Part shown: positions 8,651-17,780 of the stretch, piece after piece
Position numbering within the stretch: the stretch's first letter is position 1
Layout of the letters: each line of letters begins with the position of its first letter
Origin: Sulfoacidibacillus ferrooxidans
Lineage (GTDB): Bacteria > Bacillota > Bacilli > Alicyclobacillales > SLC66
Assembly: GCF_022606465.1 (NCBI RefSeq)
Contig: NZ_JALBUF010000003.1
Location: 124,001 to 188,000, forward strand
DNA length: 64,000 bases
Direction of reading: 5' to 3'
Translations under genes and position numbers: made by a program
The notes under the pieces: generated by a model
The model's database searches: none
Seen by the model: the letters and a program-made list of their open reading frames with translations, nothing else
What the model was told of the DNA's origin: nothing

Positions 8651-9505
8651 TTAACTAACTTTTGTTTCCATGCGAAGCTTATCTGCGATCATTGCAATAA
8701 ACTCCGAATTAGTAGGCTTTGCTTTACTGACATTCACAGTATAGCGAAATACTTGAGCAATTGCATCGGTATTCCCTCTACTCCAGGCAACTTCAATAGC
8801 ATGGCGGATCGCTCTTTCTACACGAGATGCAGTAGTTCCAAATTTCTCCCCGATTTTAGGGTACAAAATTTTTGTTACTGATCCGAGAATTTCGACATCA
8901 TTATACACCATAAGGATCGCTTCACGTAAGTATTGGTAACCTTTTATGTGAGCAGGTACGCCAATTTCATGAATAACGCTCGTAATTAATTGATCAATCG
9001 ATCTTGTTTTTGGATTAACTGAAACTAAGCGCGGACTACTGGTCGTAAATGAAGATCCACTTGCATAAGTATAAGAGCTACTTCCGGTACCAATACCTGC
9101 AGCAACTCGAGAGCGTTCAACAAAAGTATCTACAGTCACAACTCCGCGTATACGTTCAACGAGAAGTTCCATGTCAAATGGTTTTAGCACATAATATAAT
9201 GCACCAAGATCTAACGCACGTTTTGTTACTGCATCTTGTCCAAATGCAGTTAACATAATAACACGAGGAAGAACAGGTACATCACTTTGTCGGAGTCTCT
9301 CTAAAACACCAATCCCATCTAATACAGGCATAATAATATCAAGTATCACTATATCTAGTTGTTCATCTTCAATCAATGATAGTGCTTCTTGACCATTAAA
9401 TGCCGTACCTACTACTTCCATATCATGTTCTTCGCCAAGATACTCTGTCAATAATTCTGCAAATTCACGGTTATCATCCGCGATTAAGATGCGGGTTTTT
9501 TCCAC
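8651..9505 (-). CDS. spo0A: Sporulation master regulator Spo0A
   Basis: A 284-residue response regulator. The N-terminal receiver domain (1-125) has an acidic pocket at D10-D11, the phospho-acceptor D56 in VILDIIMP, and a K in VLKPF. A linker of about 40 residues follows, then the Spo0A-specific DNA-binding domain (about 165-284) with the recognition segment [16 protein letters not shown]. When phosphorylated it binds 0A boxes and starts sporulation. The start is GTG, preceded by GGAGG at 7 bases. It lies downstream of recN and spoIVB as in Bacillus and has its own sigma-H-like promoter and 0A box. Confidence 0.98.
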   Translation of the reverse strand: MEKTRILIADDNREFAELLTEYLGEEHDMEVVGTAFNGQEALSLIEDEQLDIVILDIIMPVLDGIGVLERLRQSDVPVLPRVIMLTAFGQDAVTKRALDLGALYYVLKPFDMELLVERIRGVVTVDTFVERSRVAAGIGTGSSSYTYASGSSFTTSSPRLVSVNPKTRSIDQLITSVIHEIGVPAHIKGYQYLREAILMVYNDVEILGSVTKILYPKIGEKFGTTASRVERAIRHAIEVAWSRGNTDAIAQVFRYTVNVSKAKPTNSEFIAMIADKLRMETKVS

Positions 9506-9534
9506 GGGACATCCTCCTTACTTCTGTATATATA

Positions 9535-9563
9535 GTATTCGCCATCAAATGTTCACGTCCTTT
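9535..9563 (-). promoter_or_regulatory. Sigma-H-type promoter of spo0A
   Basis: On the minus strand, AAAGGACGT (9555-9563) fits the sigma-H -35 consensus RnAGGAwWW and GGCGAATAC (9535-9543) fits the -10 consensus RnnGAATww. They are 11 bases apart and sit just ahead of spo0A. This matches the sporulation promoter Ps known in Bacillus. Confidence 0.65.
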
Positions 9564-9591
9564 ATGTTTTGAATAAATACTTTCCGACTAA

Positions 9592-9601
9592 TTTTGACAA
9601 A
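9592..9601 (-). promoter_or_regulatory. Candidate 0A box upstream of spo0A
   Basis: TTTGTCAAAA on the minus strand matches six of seven positions of the 0A box TGTCGAA. It lies about 30 bases upstream of the sigma-H -35 element, consistent with Spo0A autoregulation. Confidence 0.5.
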
Positions 9602-9627
9602 GCGCGTTGCAATCAATCATATGTATA

Positions 9628-9660
9628 CTGGTATCGATACGTTTATCGTATCGATACCAG
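9628..9660. terminator. Hairpin downstream of spoIVB
   Basis: A perfect 13-bp inverted repeat CTGGTATCGATAC / GTATCGATACCAG with a 7-base loop, 22 bases beyond the spoIVB stop codon. It probably ends recN-spoIVB transcripts before the spo0A promoter. A good T-run is missing, so the stop may be partial. Confidence 0.6.
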
Positions 9661-9682
9661 CCTGAAACAATCGAGATATACC

Positions 9683-10900
9683 TTATGCAGCAGAGTTAAA
9701 GCCGCGTGTAAGCCGTCCTAATTGTTTTGTGTTTAAGCCGAGATTACGTAACATCCACTGTGCATATACACCGTACCCTTGAGTGGGATCACTAACAAAA
9801 ACATGCGTTACAGCACCTACCAATTTACCATCTTGCAAAATAGGACTGCCACTCATTCCCTGAACGATACCACCTGTCTCTTCCAATAACTTTGGATCTG
9901 TCACGCGAATAATCATACCTTTAACTTCTGCACTTGACTGTTTATTAGCTTTTACTATGAGCACATTAAAGGCCTCTACTTTTTGTCCATGGACAACAGT
10001 TAAAATTTTTGCAGTTCCAGGATGAACCTCTTCTGGGCGAGCAACCGGAACCAACTGATTGGAAAACCCATGATCAGGACTAACCTTCATGAAGCCAAAG
10101 ACTCCAAAATCAGTATTGCGAATAATCGTTCCTAAAATAAGATTTTCATTAACAAACAGGCCGCGTTTCTCACCAGGTTGTCCACTTTCACCACGATCAA
10201 TGGACGTAACCGCTGCATGAACGATTTGGCCATGACCTTCAATCGGTTCTCCTGTATCTACATCAGTAATGACATGACCTAATGCTCCAAATCCATGATT
10301 GCCAGGAACATAAAATGTCAGCGTTCCAACACCAGAAGCAGAATCGCGAATATAAAGACCTATTCGATAAGTGCCAGTTTCATCATCTAATACCGGACGT
10401 ACCTTCACTGAATATGTGTGACCTTTACGATGAAACCCAAATGTTAGTTGTTTTTTATTTTCCCCAGCAACTTCAACCAATTTCGATACCTGTTGTACGC
10501 TTCTTACAGAAATTCCATTTACAGAATCAATGACATCACCGACGTGCAAATCCGCCTTTTCCCCAGGACTCAGAGATTCTTTTCCTTCATGGACTAAGTG
10601 ATAACCAACAACTAATATTCCTGAAGCATGCAATTTGATACCAATCGATTGACCTCCTGGTATTACATATACCCGATGATCCTGATTTGCCTGAACAGAG
10701 GAAGAAAAAAACCAATTCCAAGGAAAGCTTGTGTTAACCATCTGTCCACCTGATTGTCCTTCTGTAGCCTCCTGTGTCATTTCGTGATGAATTTCAGACG
10801 GTTGTTCAGAAGCATGTGCAATTGAACATGAAGTTATCGTTGAAAAAAAAGTGAAGGTGCTAAACATAGCACTAAAGATCCGCAAGCTCCATCGATTCAC
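9683..10900 (-). CDS. spoIVB: SpoIVB signalling serine peptidase
   Basis: A 405-residue secreted S55 peptidase made in the forespore. It cleaves SpoIVFA and so triggers pro-sigma-K processing by SpoIVFB; both partners are encoded near 54 kb. An N-terminal membrane anchor/signal (residues 5-30) is followed by a PDZ domain (about 85-165, VGDVIDSVNGI) and the S55 domain, with H209 in GALGHVITD and S350 in VQGMSGSPI. The GTG start follows GGGGAGG by 8 bases. It has the usual place between recN and spo0A. Confidence 0.97.
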   Translation of the reverse strand: MNRWSLRIFSAMFSTFTFFSTITSCSIAHASEQPSEIHHEMTQEATEGQSGGQMVNTSFPWNWFFSSSVQANQDHRVYVIPGGQSIGIKLHASGILVVGYHLVHEGKESLSPGEKADLHVGDVIDSVNGISVRSVQQVSKLVEVAGENKKQLTFGFHRKGHTYSVKVRPVLDDETGTYRIGLYIRDSASGVGTLTFYVPGNHGFGALGHVITDVDTGEPIEGHGQIVHAAVTSIDRGESGQPGEKRGLFVNENLILGTIIRNTDFGVFGFMKVSPDHGFSNQLVPVARPEEVHPGTAKILTVVHGQKVEAFNVLIVKANKQSSAEVKGMIIRVTDPKLLEETGGIVQGMSGSPILQDGKLVGAVTHVFVSDPTQGYGVYAQWMLRNLGLNTKQLGRLTRGFNSAA

Positions 10901-11038
10901 CCGGTTTGCCTCCCCTCATTGAAGTGCATCTCGTTGCTTCTATAATGCCCTTCGAGGGTCAAAGCAATGTTGTACAAAAGATGCCACAATGCTGCAAGTT
11001 CCGGAGAGGGATGAAACTTTTGCTTTATTTTCAATGTC

Positions 11039-12739
11039 TTACTTTGATGCAAGAGCAGGTGGGTTCCAACTCAGCATTTCTTTAGCTTGATTGCGTGTCG
11101 TTTCCGTGACATTTTCCCCGCCAATCATTTTAGCTATTTCGTCCACCCGTTCTTGGAATGTTAACTGTTTTACATGGGTGAACGTCCGCCCATCATCCAT
11201 TTCTTTTGATATGGCTAAGTGATGTGTCGCAAGACTTGCCATTTGCGCCATATGTGTAACCGTGAGTACCTGATGTTTTTGTGCTATATGTGCAATACGC
11301 TCTGCTACTGCTTGAGCAGCCCGTCCTGAAATACCAGTATCAATTTCATCAAAAATAAGTGTGGGTACAGGTGAGCATTCACTTAATACATGTACAATGG
11401 CTAGCATAACACGCGATAATTCACCGCCAGAAGCGATCTTAGCAAGTGGCTTTAATGCTTCCCCTTGATTTGCACTCATCATGATTTCAACATCGTCCAT
11501 ACCTGATGCAGTTGGTTTTGTCTGTATAAACTGAAGATGCAATTGAACCTTAGGCATCAATAAAAATCCTAATTCCTTTGCCAATGCTTGTTCAAGATTG
11601 TGAGCAACATGAAGGCGCAGATCAGATAAACGTTTCCCCGACTCCTCCACCTTTTTCGCAAATTGATCTACCTTTGCTTGCAAAGCAGCTAACGTTTCAT
11701 CATGGTGTACTAATTGATCACATTCACGATCTATCTCTGCATAAAACGCAAGAACATCTTCTGTATTTTCCCCGTATTTTCTAAATAAGTGCATCAACGT
11801 CATTAGACGATCCTCAACAAATTGTAAGCGTAGGGGATCTGAATCAATACTCGATAGGTAATGCCGAGAGAATTCAATTGCCTCAGCAAGATTGACCTGA
11901 GCAGTTTGTAAATAGTCGTGAAGTTCGGTTAAGCCAGTATCATAATGTACTGCATTTGCTACATTGTGTGAGAGACGATACACCTCATCTGCAATGGCAG
12001 AGGAACGCGCGTCACCTTCATACAATTTTTGATATACTTCATCCACTATTGTGCGCAGTTTTTCACTGTGCTGCAATTTTATTTGTTCGTCTCGCAATGC
12101 TTCTTCTTCTCCACTTTTCAAATCAGCAGATGCAATTTCATTTTTTTGAAATAATAATAAATCAAGTTGCTGAGCGCGTTCACGTTGTGATATTTCCATT
12201 TTTTGTAATTGTTTAAAATAGTCATTATACGTGTTATACACATCTCTATACTCTAGTTTTGCAGCAAGTACATCTTCGCCCCCATAAGCATCAAGCAAGC
12301 TTAAATGCTCCTCTTTACGCATCAAGGCAATGCTATCATGCTGACCATGCTGATGTATGCACAATCGCCCAACTTCACGTAAAAATTGCACAGTCACAAT
12401 CCTACCGTTCACTCTGGCAGTAGTTTTTCCTCCAGATAAAAGTTCACGAGTCAGTACGAGTTGTTCTTCCTCTAACTCAATGCCTTCTTTCGCACAGAGC
12501 AAACGAATGGAAGAAGCAGATGCCTCTTCAATGTCAAAAACCCCCTGCACAATGGCCTTAGTTGCTCCTGAGCGAACCAATTCAGCACTTGCGCGAAAAC
12601 CCAATAATAATCCGACAGCATCTAATAAGATGGATTTCCCTGCACCCGTTTCCCCAGTTAAAGCAGTAAACCCAGGGTGAATATCTAATTCAAGGCGCTC
12701 GATCAATGCAATATTTTGCACATACAAGGTACGAAGCAC
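11039..12739 (-). CDS. recN: DNA repair ATPase RecN
   Basis: A 566-residue SMC-like protein for recombinational repair of double-strand breaks. It has a Walker A motif GETGAGKSI near residue 30, long central coiled-coil stretches (about 150-370), a signature ASGGELSRVMLA near 440, and Walker B with LIFDEIDTGISG near 470. The start is GTG with a modest GGGG upstream. argR ends 12 bases ahead, so transcription is probably joint, as in Bacillus ahrC-recN. Confidence 0.97.
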   Translation of the reverse strand: MLRTLYVQNIALIERLELDIHPGFTALTGETGAGKSILLDAVGLLLGFRASAELVRSGATKAIVQGVFDIEEASASSIRLLCAKEGIELEEEQLVLTRELLSGGKTTARVNGRIVTVQFLREVGRLCIHQHGQHDSIALMRKEEHLSLLDAYGGEDVLAAKLEYRDVYNTYNDYFKQLQKMEISQRERAQQLDLLLFQKNEIASADLKSGEEEALRDEQIKLQHSEKLRTIVDEVYQKLYEGDARSSAIADEVYRLSHNVANAVHYDTGLTELHDYLQTAQVNLAEAIEFSRHYLSSIDSDPLRLQFVEDRLMTLMHLFRKYGENTEDVLAFYAEIDRECDQLVHHDETLAALQAKVDQFAKKVEESGKRLSDLRLHVAHNLEQALAKELGFLLMPKVQLHLQFIQTKPTASGMDDVEIMMSANQGEALKPLAKIASGGELSRVMLAIVHVLSECSPVPTLIFDEIDTGISGRAAQAVAERIAHIAQKHQVLTVTHMAQMASLATHHLAISKEMDDGRTFTHVKQLTFQERVDEIAKMIGGENVTETTRNQAKEMLSWNPPALASK

Positions 12740-12750
12740 CCAATCAACCC

Positions 12751-13200
12751 CTATAGTAATGACTTAATGCGCCAAACAATAGAACTTGCATTTTCAACTG
12801 AACGCGCAATTAATAAAATAGTATCATCCCCCGCTACTGTACCTAATATCTCTGGCCAGTCAAGCGTGTCAAATAAAACAGCAACTGCATGCGCATTACC
12901 TGGTAATGTTCTCATAACTACTAAATTTTCGGCATAGTCGATAGCAACAAACACGTCATTTAACAAACGGTGTAACTTTACATCCGGCTGATAGGAAGAG
13001 GGAGCTGTAGGTAAAGAATATTTGTATTTACCATCTGATGTGGGCGTCTTTAACAAGTGCATTTCTTTAATATCTCGTGATATAGTGGCCTGAGTAACTG
13101 CAAAACCAGCCTCACGCAATGCGTCTACTAGCTCCTCCTGCGTTTCAATAACACTTCCTGTAATAATTTCACGGATTTTCAATAGACGCTGACCCTTCAA
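12751..13200 (-). CDS. argR: Arginine repressor ArgR/AhrC
   Basis: A 149-residue hexameric regulator of arginine metabolism. An N-terminal winged helix (about 1-70, with TQATISRDIKEM as the recognition region) is followed by a C-terminal arginine-binding and oligomerisation domain (LPGNAHAVAVLFD, GTVAGDDTILLI). The start codon appears to be TTG, preceded by GGGCGG at 6 bases; no closer ATG or GTG would keep the complete winged helix. It lies between nadK and recN, an order close to that of B. subtilis. Confidence 0.95.
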   Translation of the reverse strand: MKGQRLLKIREIITGSVIETQEELVDALREAGFAVTQATISRDIKEMHLLKTPTSDGKYKYSLPTAPSSYQPDVKLHRLLNDVFVAIDYAENLVVMRTLPGNAHAVAVLFDTLDWPEILGTVAGDDTILLIARSVENASSIVWRIKSLL

Positions 13201-13214
13201 TCAAAACCGCCCTT

Positions 13215-14069
13215 TCATTCTCCTCTAAGTTTTTCTTGCAGTATAGAAAAAAAAGCTCGTTCTTGCCATCTAATTAATATCGTATCACACCCTGCTTTGG
13301 AAATGACGACTTCATCGCCACTAACCAAAGGAAACCCTACTTGTCCATCAACAGTAAGACCAAAATCACTATGGCGTGCACTCACTTTTACCCGAATTTG
13401 CTGTGTTGCACCTATGACACATGGTCGAACGACTAGCTTATGAGCGCAAATGGGCGTTAAGACCATAACCTGTAAATTAGGAACGACAATCGGACCGCCA
13501 CAAGAGAGCGAGTAAGCAGTTGATCCAGTTGGCGTTGATATGAGTAATCCATCCCCAAAGTACTCATCGTAAAACTGATCATCCACGTATATGCCCACCT
13601 GAATCATGCGCGCAAATGAACCTTTTCCAATACCAACGTCATTCAGTCCTACACTGCGATGTACACAAGTACCACTTCGCATCACAGACGTTTCGATCAT
13701 CATGCGATGTTCAAGGTAAAAATCACCATTCAATACACGTTGTACAGAATCATCCAAATCTTTTGGTTCCGCTTCAGACAAGAACCCAAGGTGTCCAATA
13801 TTAATACCTAACATTGGAATCTCATAACAAGAAAAATGTCTCGCTGCTCCAAGTAACGTACCATCTCCTCCAAGTACAAAGATGAGATCCACTATACCCT
13901 GAAATGAACCACTTGGAAGTGAAAATTGTTCCATGCCCATAGCTATAGCTGCTTCTTGTTCAATGTAAACTTGACCTTTACATCCGTGAATGGCCACTAT
14001 TAGTTGTTTTGCAATCTCTGTAGCTTTTGGTTTTGTCAGATTTACTACAAGGCCAATCGTTTTTGGCAT
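13215..14069 (-). CDS. nadK: NAD kinase
   Basis: A 284-residue enzyme that phosphorylates NAD+ to NADP+. The diagnostic GGDGTLLGAAR motif (about residues 62-72), the following GINIGHLGFLSE, and the DGLLISTPTGSTAYSLSCGGP segment are all intact. The ATG follows GGAAGAGG closely. nadK inserted between tlyA and argR is common in Firmicutes. It is 13 bases downstream of a small membrane-protein gene and probably shares its transcript. Confidence 0.96.
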   Translation of the reverse strand: MPKTIGLVVNLTKPKATEIAKQLIVAIHGCKGQVYIEQEAAIAMGMEQFSLPSGSFQGIVDLIFVLGGDGTLLGAARHFSCYEIPMLGINIGHLGFLSEAEPKDLDDSVQRVLNGDFYLEHRMMIETSVMRSGTCVHRSVGLNDVGIGKGSFARMIQVGIYVDDQFYDEYFGDGLLISTPTGSTAYSLSCGGPIVVPNLQVMVLTPICAHKLVVRPCVIGATQQIRVKVSARHSDFGLTVDGQVGFPLVSGDEVVISKAGCDTILIRWQERAFFSILQEKLRGE

Positions 14070-14082
14070 GTACCTCTTCCTT

Positions 14083-14592
14083 TCAATGCGAGAAAGACAA
14101 AAGCCAGCCTATCGATAGTCCTATCGCCATCCACAATAAGCGCATACGCCACCGTTTCGCATAATAACGTCCTGGAAAATCGATAGTAAAATCCACAAAC
14201 TCCAACACACCTGTATCAGGAGATAAATAACCGACGGGCGTTTCATAAAGCGTATATAAAGCAAAAAGTTGTTTGCGTAACATCGCACCGCTTATGCGTG
14301 TAGAGTCGCGAGGAGAACGGACTTTAATTGGATATTGTATGCCTTCCTTCTCAACCAAGAAATCCACAATAATATATGTAATAAATTTTCTATTACCAAA
14401 AAATGAAGAAAGTTCATGAGCAATACGCTCTCCAATGATGCGATAGCCCTTATTTTGTAAAATGTCACCAGCCTCAAGCAGATGCTCACGTGTAGACGTC
14501 GGTTCGAATTCATGAAGTGGACTGGCTAGATAACGAGCCCTAATAAATAGAAAAACTACAGTTAAAAAAGTCAGGATCGCAAGGACTTCCAT
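14083..14592 (-). CDS. Conserved hypothetical membrane protein with a nuclease-like core
   Basis: A 169-residue protein I do not recognise by name. A hydrophobic segment occupies residues 3-19 and another the C-terminus (about 148-165). Between them lies a soluble core with alternating beta strands (FITYIIVDFLVEK, IQYPIKVRS, VGYLSPDTGVLEFVDF) and a basic helix (MLRKQLFALYTLY). The core resembles a degenerate PD-(D/E)xK fold, but a full D...ExK triad is not visible, so nuclease activity is not claimed. GGAGGT precedes the ATG by 6 bases. It sits between tlyA and nadK, likely in the same operon. Confidence 0.6.
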   Translation of the reverse strand: MEVLAILTFLTVVFLFIRARYLASPLHEFEPTSTREHLLEAGDILQNKGYRIIGERIAHELSSFFGNRKFITYIIVDFLVEKEGIQYPIKVRSPRDSTRISGAMLRKQLFALYTLYETPVGYLSPDTGVLEFVDFTIDFPGRYYAKRWRMRLLWMAIGLSIGWLLSFSH

Positions 14593-14659
14593 AGCGGCAC
14601 CTCCAAAGTATCTGTTCGCCGCAGGAATTCAAAATCCTTCTCGTCCAAGGATCCTTATA

Positions 14660-15481
14660 TTAAGAAAAATCGCTCATATGAGCATGTTGAACCACTTTTT
14701 CTACAGAAAATGAATTCGTATGACATAAGCTATCTTGCCCAGATACATCAATTTTTTGCATCCATAAAAGAAACTCAATGTTTCCTTCTCCTCCTTTAAT
14801 AGGTGAGAAGTCTAATCCAAGAACACAAAAACCATGTGACTTAGCTTGTTCAATGACTCGATGTATTACCGTCATATGAACATGCTCATCACGAACAATG
14901 CCTCCCTTGCCCACAAATTCTTGGCCGGCCTCAAATTGTGGTTTAATCAAGGTGATGACATCGTTACCCGGTCTTAATAATTCAGCAATTTTAGGTAATA
15001 ATTTCCCAATGGAAATAAATGAAACATCCATCACAGCAACCGTTGGCAAAGGGGAAAACTGTACAATATCTACGTAACGAAAATTAATGCGCTCCATAAC
15101 CTTCACTCTTTGGTCTTCACGAAGGGACCAAGCTAATTGACCATATCCTACATCCACCGCATAAACAAGTGAAGCACCATGTTGCAGTGCACAATCTGTA
15201 AACCCACCTGTGGATGCCCCAATGTCAATAACGACCTTTCCCAACAAAGAGACAGGAAATTTCTGCAAAGCTTTTTCTAACTTTAATCCTCCTCGACTCA
15301 CATAAGGATGCAAAGCACCCTTTACTGACAACTGAATCGTATCGTCAACCTGAGTACCAGGTTTGTCAACGCGATCTGTGCCACTATACACAAGACCTGC
15401 CATGACTAACCGTTTCGCTTGTTCACGAGAAGCTACCAACCCACGCGCCACAAGAGTAACATCCACTCGTTCTTTTGACAT
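14660..15481 (-). CDS. TlyA-family rRNA methyltransferase (YqxC)
   Basis: A 273-residue protein with an N-terminal S4 RNA-binding domain (about 1-62) followed by an FtsJ/RrmJ-like SAM-dependent methyltransferase domain. Visible landmarks are DIGASTGGFTDCAL (motif I, about residues 86-99), VYAVDVGYGQL, and a TLIKPQFEAG segment. Members methylate rRNA 2'-O-ribose positions; older hemolysin labels come from the mycobacterial homologue. The ATG overlaps the dxs stop codon in an ATGA junction, giving translational coupling as in Bacillus dxs-yqxC. Confidence 0.9.
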   Translation of the reverse strand: MSKERVDVTLVARGLVASREQAKRLVMAGLVYSGTDRVDKPGTQVDDTIQLSVKGALHPYVSRGGLKLEKALQKFPVSLLGKVVIDIGASTGGFTDCALQHGASLVYAVDVGYGQLAWSLREDQRVKVMERINFRYVDIVQFSPLPTVAVMDVSFISIGKLLPKIAELLRPGNDVITLIKPQFEAGQEFVGKGGIVRDEHVHMTVIHRVIEQAKSHGFCVLGLDFSPIKGGEGNIEFLLWMQKIDVSGQDSLCHTNSFSVEKVVQHAHMSDFS

Positions 15482-17370
15482 CAGCGACCAGCCGTTTTGC
15501 GGTTAACCCATTTTTGACCGTGCTGATTCTCCACCAACGTGATTGCAACTTCTGCAATATGTTCTGACGTTAACCCAACTTGATGTAATAATTCGGGACG
15601 ACTTCCATGTTCAATGAAATGATCTGGCAAACCAATAGGGTACACCGAACATTGCAATTTCTGTAAAGCAAAATATTCTAACACAGCCGATCCAAGACCA
15701 CCTTTTATGGTACCCTCTTCAATAGTTACAATTGGCATGTTTTTAAGAGCCAGATTGCGCAGTGCTTCCTCATCGATAGGCTTAACAAAGCGCATATTGA
15801 CTACTTGAGCCGATATGCCCCGCTCTGCAAGCATAAGCGATGCATTTTCAGCAACTGCTACCATAGGTCCAAGTGCCAGTAAAGCTACATCTCTACCTTC
15901 GCGAATCACCTCAGATTTACCCACAGGAATCTCTTCATATGGAACATCAAGTGCAACTCCAATGCCATCCTCACGCGCAAATCGAACAGCGACAGGACCT
16001 GATAGAGTAAACGCTGTATAAAGCATGTGGCGCAATTCGCCTTCATCTTTTGGCATCATAATCGTCATATTAGGAATCGCACGCAAAAATGCTGCATCAA
16101 ATGCCCCTTGATGTGTTTCACCATCAGGACCCACTAGACCAGCGCGATCTATAGCAATGACGACAGGTAATTGCTGTATACAAATATCATGAATCACTTG
16201 ATCGTACGCTCTCTGTAAAAATGTGCTATAGACTGAGAAAATCGGCCTCATCCCAGCAGTTGAAAGCCCTGCACAAAGTGTAGCCGCATGCTGTTCGGCA
16301 ATTCCAACATCAAAACAACGATCGGGGAACTCTAATGCAAACTCGTTCAAACCAGAATTAAGCATAGCAGCAGTAACAGCAACTATTCTTTTATCTTTTT
16401 TAGCTAAATCCACTAACGTTTTTCCAAAAACGCCTGTGTAAGATGGAGCAGTTGCCTTTGGTTTTACAACCGCTCCACCAATACTGTGAAGCTTATCTGG
16501 CGCAGCTTCAGCCGACGGATAGCCCTTCCCTTTTTGTGTAATGACATGTAAGATAACAGGTCCATCCATTTCTTTTGCCTGCCTCAACAAATGAATAACC
16601 TGTGCTATATCATGGCCAGGTACAGGTCCAAAGTAGGAAAAACCCATTTCTTCAAACAACATTCCCGGCACCATCGCATATTTCAAGGTATCTTTAAAGC
16701 GCTCGGCTGTATTAGCGATGCGAGATCCAAATGCAGGTATGCGTTTTAGTAATGTTTCTAGTTCACCTTTAATCTTTCCATAATAAGGATCCGTACGAAG
16801 TCTCGTTAAATAATGAGATATAGCTCCTACATTTGGAGAAATAGACATTTCGTTATCATTGAGCACGACAAGTAATCTCTTCTTCAGATGACCCGCGTGG
16901 TTTAACGCTTCAAAAGCAATACCACCTGTCATCGCTCCATCGCCAATAACAGCTAAAACATGGTGGTTTTCTTTATGCAAATCACGAGCAATAGCCATAC
17001 CTAATGCTGCAGAGATTGAAGTACTCGCATGACCAACACCAAAAAAATCGTGAGGACTTTCAGATCGCTTAGGGAACCCCGCCAGCCCATGAAACTGCCT
17101 AAGAGTTGGGAAATCTTGTTTTCTTCCTGTGAGAATTTTATGCACATATGCTTGATGACCGACATCCCATACGATTCGATCCACCGGAGAATTAAAAACA
17201 TAATGCAGAGCAACTGTGAGTTCAACAACCCCTAAATTCGCACCAAAATGCCCACCTGTTGATGTAATACTTTGAACTAAGAAGTCCCGAATCTCTATTG
17301 AAAGCGTCTCTAATTCCGGGATGGTTAGCCTTTTTATATCTGCTGGATCATTCACACGCTCCAAAAACAC
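15481..17370 (-). CDS. dxs: 1-deoxy-D-xylulose-5-phosphate synthase
   Basis: A 629-residue thiamine-diphosphate enzyme that condenses pyruvate and glyceraldehyde-3-phosphate, the first step of the MEP isoprenoid pathway. It shows GANLGVVELT near the N-terminus, the ThDP/Mg motif GDGAMTGGIAFEALNHAG (about 152-169), the transketolase pyrimidine domain (AEQHAATLCAGL), and a C-terminal transketolase domain. The start is GTG with GAGAGGA about 10 bases upstream. It feeds IspA next door and the distant triterpene cyclase. thiM could help supply its cofactor, though this is only suggestive. Confidence 0.97.
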   Translation of the reverse strand: MFLERVNDPADIKRLTIPELETLSIEIRDFLVQSITSTGGHFGANLGVVELTVALHYVFNSPVDRIVWDVGHQAYVHKILTGRKQDFPTLRQFHGLAGFPKRSESPHDFFGVGHASTSISAALGMAIARDLHKENHHVLAVIGDGAMTGGIAFEALNHAGHLKKRLLVVLNDNEMSISPNVGAISHYLTRLRTDPYYGKIKGELETLLKRIPAFGSRIANTAERFKDTLKYAMVPGMLFEEMGFSYFGPVPGHDIAQVIHLLRQAKEMDGPVILHVITQKGKGYPSAEAAPDKLHSIGGAVVKPKATAPSYTGVFGKTLVDLAKKDKRIVAVTAAMLNSGLNEFALEFPDRCFDVGIAEQHAATLCAGLSTAGMRPIFSVYSTFLQRAYDQVIHDICIQQLPVVIAIDRAGLVGPDGETHQGAFDAAFLRAIPNMTIMMPKDEGELRHMLYTAFTLSGPVAVRFAREDGIGVALDVPYEEIPVGKSEVIREGRDVALLALGPMVAVAENASLMLAERGISAQVVNMRFVKPIDEEALRNLALKNMPIVTIEEGTIKGGLGSAVLEYFALQKLQCSVYPIGLPDHFIEHGSRPELLHQVGLTSEHIAEVAITLVENQHGQKWVNRKTAGR

Positions 17371-17444
17371 GGTAGCGTCATCCTCTCTTTATATCGCCGC
17401 ACACTCATAGTTTATTGTAGTATCAATTTAATAAAAGTATATCA

Positions 17445-17483
17445 TAGGCATGGTACGGCATTCAATCTGCCATACCATGCCTA
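17445..17483. terminator. Strong hairpin between DUF1657 gene and dxs
   Basis: A 16-bp stem with one G-T position, TAGGCATGGTACGGCA / TGCCATACCATGCCTA, and a 7-base loop. It lies 28 bases downstream of the DUF1657 stop codon. Minus-strand sequence beyond it is A/T-rich but lacks a solid T-run. Confidence 0.6.
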
Positions 17484-17511
17484 ATTATCACTTCTTTTGG
17501 TTTCTACATCT

Positions 17512-17715
17512 TTACTGACGATACTGTGGTTCCTGTTGTTGAATATAATTTAACCGCGACTGCATCGTCGTCACACAACTATCAACTGTCTGTGCGAGTT
17601 GATTAAACATTTGTTGCGCTTGTTTATCTTGTGTGTCCAGGGCAAATTGCTTTAAATTCGCTGCAACGCCCTCTGCTGATGCAATCGTTTGTTGCATTTT
17701 CACGCCTACTGTCAT
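17512..17715 (-). CDS. DUF1657 small protein
   Basis: A 67-residue soluble helical protein. It begins MTVGVKMQQTIAS and ends QQQEPQYRQ, both typical of DUF1657. Members are found in spore formers and several lie beside spoVA-type genes, so a sporulation link is likely but its action is unknown. The ATG at 17715 was chosen because GGGGGTGAT lies ahead of it; an upstream in-frame GTG at 17724 would leave the ribosome-binding site too close. The strong hairpin downstream suggests it is not simply part of the dxs operon. Confidence 0.8.
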   Translation of the reverse strand: MTVGVKMQQTIASAEGVAANLKQFALDTQDKQAQQMFNQLAQTVDSCVTTMQSRLNYIQQQEPQYRQ

Positions 17716-17780
17716 GATTATCACCCCCGTGAGGTAGCTTTACCACGAGAGTGACGAACTAATCAGGAAATCACAGGATG

